Shown piece after piece: positions 13,913 through 15,674 of a DNA stretch of 15,674 nt. The notes under the pieces were generated by a model. The model did no database searches. It was given only the letters and a program-made list of their open reading frames with translations, and was not told the origin of the DNA. How positions within the stretch are numbered: position 1 is the first letter of the stretch; each line of letters starts with the position of its first letter. This DNA is from Rhodocyclaceae bacterium (GTDB lineage Bacteria > Pseudomonadota > Gammaproteobacteria > Burkholderiales > Rhodocyclaceae): contig JAUXNZ010000254.1 of NCBI GenBank assembly GCA_030682595.1, forward strand, positions 1 through 15,674, read 5' to 3'. A program made the position numbers and the translations under genes.

Positions 13913-13938
13913 GGGGCCACATCTTCCGATGTGGCCCC
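13913..13938 (-). terminator. Strong hairpin terminator downstream of rhlE
   Basis: GGGGCCACATC pairs with GATGTGGCCCC around TTCC, an 11-bp perfect stem. It lies 45 bp after the rhlE stop and has short T/A runs on both sides, so it could work for either strand. It most likely ends rhlE transcription. Confidence 0.7.
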
Positions 13939-13982
13939 TTTGCGCTGACAGCAGGCTGGCAGCGGTACTTTCTGAGCCGGCC

Positions 13983-15341
13983 TTAGTCGGCGTAGCCGCT
14001 CCGGCTGCCCCGGCTGCTTGATCTGTCGGCATGGCGCGGGGTGGCGTGCGCCGGTTTGCGATCTTGCCACGGCTGCTTCTGGCCGGTACTGGCCCGGCCT
14101 GCGCCGGCCGATTTACCGAAGGCGGGCTTGCTGCCGGGTTTGCCGGCAAACTTTCCGCCCGGCTTGCCGGCGGGGCGCGGACTGCCCAGGCCCGGCTTGA
14201 AGCGCGCTTCCATGCCGGTTACGGCGGAAACCGTCACCTTGTGGCCGATGAAGCGCTCAATTTTCTGCAGGGCCTGCACGTCGTTGCGGTTGACGAAGGA
14301 GATCGCGGTGCCGCTGGCGCCGGCGCGGCCGGTGCGGCCGATGCGGTGCACATAATCCTCGGCGAACTTGGGCAGGTCGAAGTTGAAGACGTGGGTGATC
14401 GCCGGTACGTCGAGGCCGCGCGCGGCGACATCGGTGGCGACGAGGATGCGCGCCTGGCCGCGGCGCATCACGTTCATCATGCGCGTGCGATGCTTTTGCG
14501 GCAGGTCGCCGTGCAGCGCGACGGTGGCATGACCGTCGGCTTCGAGCGAGGCGGCGAGTTCTTCGGCGGCGACTTTGGTGGAGGTGAAGACCAGCGCCTG
14601 GTTGATGCCGACGTCGGACAACCAGTGATCGAGCAGGCGGCGCTTGTGGCCGATGTCATCCACATAAAAGACATGCTGGTCGATCTGCAGGCGATCAGCC
14701 GCGAGCTTGGCCACGGCGATGGTCTGCGGATCGTTCTGCAACTGGCGCGACATGCGCTGCACGTCATCCGACAGCGTGGCGGTGAAGCACACGGTCTGAC
14801 GCTCCTTCGGCAACTTCTTGGCGATGGCCAGCACGTCGTCGGCGAAGCCCATGTCGAGCATGCGATCGGCCTCGTCGAGCACCAGCACTTCCAGGTTGGT
14901 GAGCACGATGCGGCCGGTCTTCATCTGGTCCATCAGGCGGCCGGGCGTGGCGACGAGAATGTCGTAGGAACCGGCGAGCGCCTTGTTCTGCGGGATGTAG
15001 GATTCGCCGCCGGTGATGCAGACGGTGCGGCAGCGCGGCAGGGCGCGGCCGAAATCGACGGCGGCCTTGGCGACCTGCTGGGCGAGTTCGCGCGTCGGGG
15101 TCAGCACGAGGACGCGCGGACCGGCCAGGCGCAGGGGGCTCGTGCCGATCATGCGCTGCATCGCGGGCAGCAGGAAGGCGGCGGTCTTGCCGGTGCCGGT
15201 GGGGGCCGTGGCAATCAGGTCGCGGCGGCCGAGCAGAATCGGGATGGCCTGCGTCTGCACGGGGGTCGGTTCGGTGATGCCGAGCGTGGCAAGCGTGGTA
15301 TCAAAGGCCGGGTCGAGGCCGAGTGCGGTGAAATGTGTCAT
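13983..15341 (-). CDS. rhlE: DEAD-box ATP-dependent RNA helicase, RhlE type
   Basis: A 452-aa helicase. Motifs in order: Q motif (TPVQTQAIP, 26-34), I APTGTGKT (46-53), Ia TPTRELAQQ (81-89), TPGRLMD (132-138), II DEAD (156-159), III TAT (187-189, more usually SAT), IV LVFTST (250-255), V TDVAARGLD (303-311) and VI HRIGRTGRAG (332-341). The tail from about 380 is rich in Gly, Lys, Pro, Ser and Arg, as in RhlE proteins, and probably binds RNA. RhlE unwinds short RNA duplexes in ribosome assembly or RNA turnover. The ATG at 15341 is preceded by AGGAAA and begins MTHFTALGL, the usual N-terminus. An in-frame ATG at 15398 adds 19 non-family residues and is rejected. Confidence 0.93.
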   Translation of the reverse strand: MTHFTALGLDPAFDTTLATLGITEPTPVQTQAIPILLGRRDLIATAPTGTGKTAAFLLPAMQRMIGTSPLRLAGPRVLVLTPTRELAQQVAKAAVDFGRALPRCRTVCITGGESYIPQNKALAGSYDILVATPGRLMDQMKTGRIVLTNLEVLVLDEADRMLDMGFADDVLAIAKKLPKERQTVCFTATLSDDVQRMSRQLQNDPQTIAVAKLAADRLQIDQHVFYVDDIGHKRRLLDHWLSDVGINQALVFTSTKVAAEELAASLEADGHATVALHGDLPQKHRTRMMNVMRRGQARILVATDVAARGLDVPAITHVFNFDLPKFAEDYVHRIGRTGRAGASGTAISFVNRNDVQALQKIERFIGHKVTVSAVTGMEARFKPGLGSPRPAGKPGGKFAGKPGSKPAFGKSAGAGRASTGQKQPWQDRKPAHATPRHADRSSSRGSRSGYAD

Positions 15342-15481
15342 CGATTTTCCTGTGGGCAAATAAAAAGCGCCTCGGCCAAATGTGAACATGGCGAGCAAGT
15401 TGGGTCTATATCAACATCGACGCCAACCTGAATGTGCCGAACAGGAAAGACCTGAAAAGCGGGGGCTAGAAATCGATGACA

Positions 15482-15502
15482 GCCGGCGCAACAACCGCCG
15501 GC
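15482..15502. other. Hairpin in the rhlE upstream region
   Basis: GCCGGCG and CGCCGGC pair around a seven-base loop. It lies between the downstream end of the hydrolase gene and rhlE on the same strand, so it could end the hydrolase transcript or structure a long rhlE leader. No T-run follows. No clear promoter was found in 15342-15567. Confidence 0.35.
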
Positions 15503-15567
15503 AACCGAAGCGGGGCGCGACTGTCTCACATCCGGGGGTGAAAAGTCAAACTATTTAAGCATTTACC

Positions 15568-15674
15568 TTATTTGTCGACCTGCTGCTCCAGCCAGTCGAT
15601 GATGTCCTGAGCCGGTTTCCGCCAGTCGGCTTCGAGCATCAGGGCATGGCCCATACCCGGATAAATCGTGGCAT
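15568..15674 (-). CDS. Alpha/beta hydrolase, C-terminal fragment (cut by window edge)
   Basis: The last 35 codons are present, ending at TAA (complement of 15568-15570). They read ATIYPGMGHALMLEADWRKP, then AQDIIDWLEQQ. The PGMGHALMLE segment is the usual site of the catalytic His of alpha/beta hydrolases, and the WRxPAQDIIDWL helix is typical of the C-terminus. The nucleophile and the acid lie outside the window, so substrate cannot be judged. It is on the same strand as rhlE and about 225 bp upstream of it. Confidence 0.7.
   Translation of the reverse strand, partial: ATIYPGMGHALMLEADWRKPAQDIIDWLEQQVDK

Noticed and set aside
13494..13938. CRISPR array or integron attC sites suggested by several hairpins and repeats
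   Set aside because: The repeats are not regularly spaced, there are no unique spacers of constant length, and no core-site pattern or cas/integrase gene is present.
13667..14149. Minus-strand open frames downstream of rhlE
   Set aside because: They run through the terminator hairpin, the dispersed repeat and the 3' end of rhlE in another frame, with no recognisable domain.
14031..15431. Long + strand open frame of 466 codons opposite rhlE
   Set aside because: It is a GC-rich antisense shadow of rhlE. Its translation is low-complexity, and the minus strand carries all DEAD-box motifs in order.

Overview
The window is GC-rich chromosomal DNA with tightly packed, often overlapping genes. The gene set is an OxyR with the Escherichia coli cysteine spacing, a MocR regulator next to a DUF2917 gene, RhlE with a Gly/Lys/Pro-rich tail, and an acyl-CoA dehydrogenase/ETF/membrane Fe-S operon. 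This fits a betaproteobacterium, possibly Rhodocyclales-like. The lineage is an inference from gene content and was not tested by alignment.

Layout. 1-130 carries one copy of a short dispersed repeat. 131-1546 (-) is a MocR-type GntR/aminotransferase regulator. A regulatory gap with repeated ACTGT boxes and a TGTGAC-G-GTCACA palindrome separates it from a divergent run: DUF2917 protein, HIT hydrolase, and a 548-residue protein with a PilZ-like C-terminus (1700-4090). These genes overlap or share ATGA. A kinase-like fusion protein (4087-5472, -) meets this run tail-to-tail, with both stops sharing one CTAG. It meets oxyR head-to-head across a small palindrome that contains both start codons. 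oxyR is followed by an OxyR-type ATAG-N7-CTAT site and then dps.

The accessory part is 6994-8098. A small antitoxin-like ORF overlaps a decayed nucleotidyltransferase gene, which has a one-base deletion and an internal deletion. About 750 bp of unassigned sequence follows, with one doubtful ORF and a hairpin.

The centrepiece is a five-gene operon (8099-13442): a divergent acyl-CoA dehydrogenase, a membrane cytochrome b/ferredoxin protein, a CCG-domain protein, EtfB and EtfA. Four of the five genes are coupled by ATGA/TGATG overlaps. The expected electron path is acyl-CoA to dehydrogenase FAD to ETF to the two-piece Fe-S/heme membrane oxidoreductase to quinone. The dehydrogenase lacks Glu at both classical catalytic-base positions and lacks the usual Arg after one of them. 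Its substrate may therefore be unusual, for example alicyclic or aromatic-derived, but this is not proven.

13443-13982 is intergenic. It holds a terminator-like hairpin, a perfect 14-bp inverted repeat, a second copy of the dispersed repeat in inverted orientation, and the rhlE terminator. rhlE (13983-15341, -) follows, then the C-terminal end of an alpha/beta hydrolase cut by the window edge.
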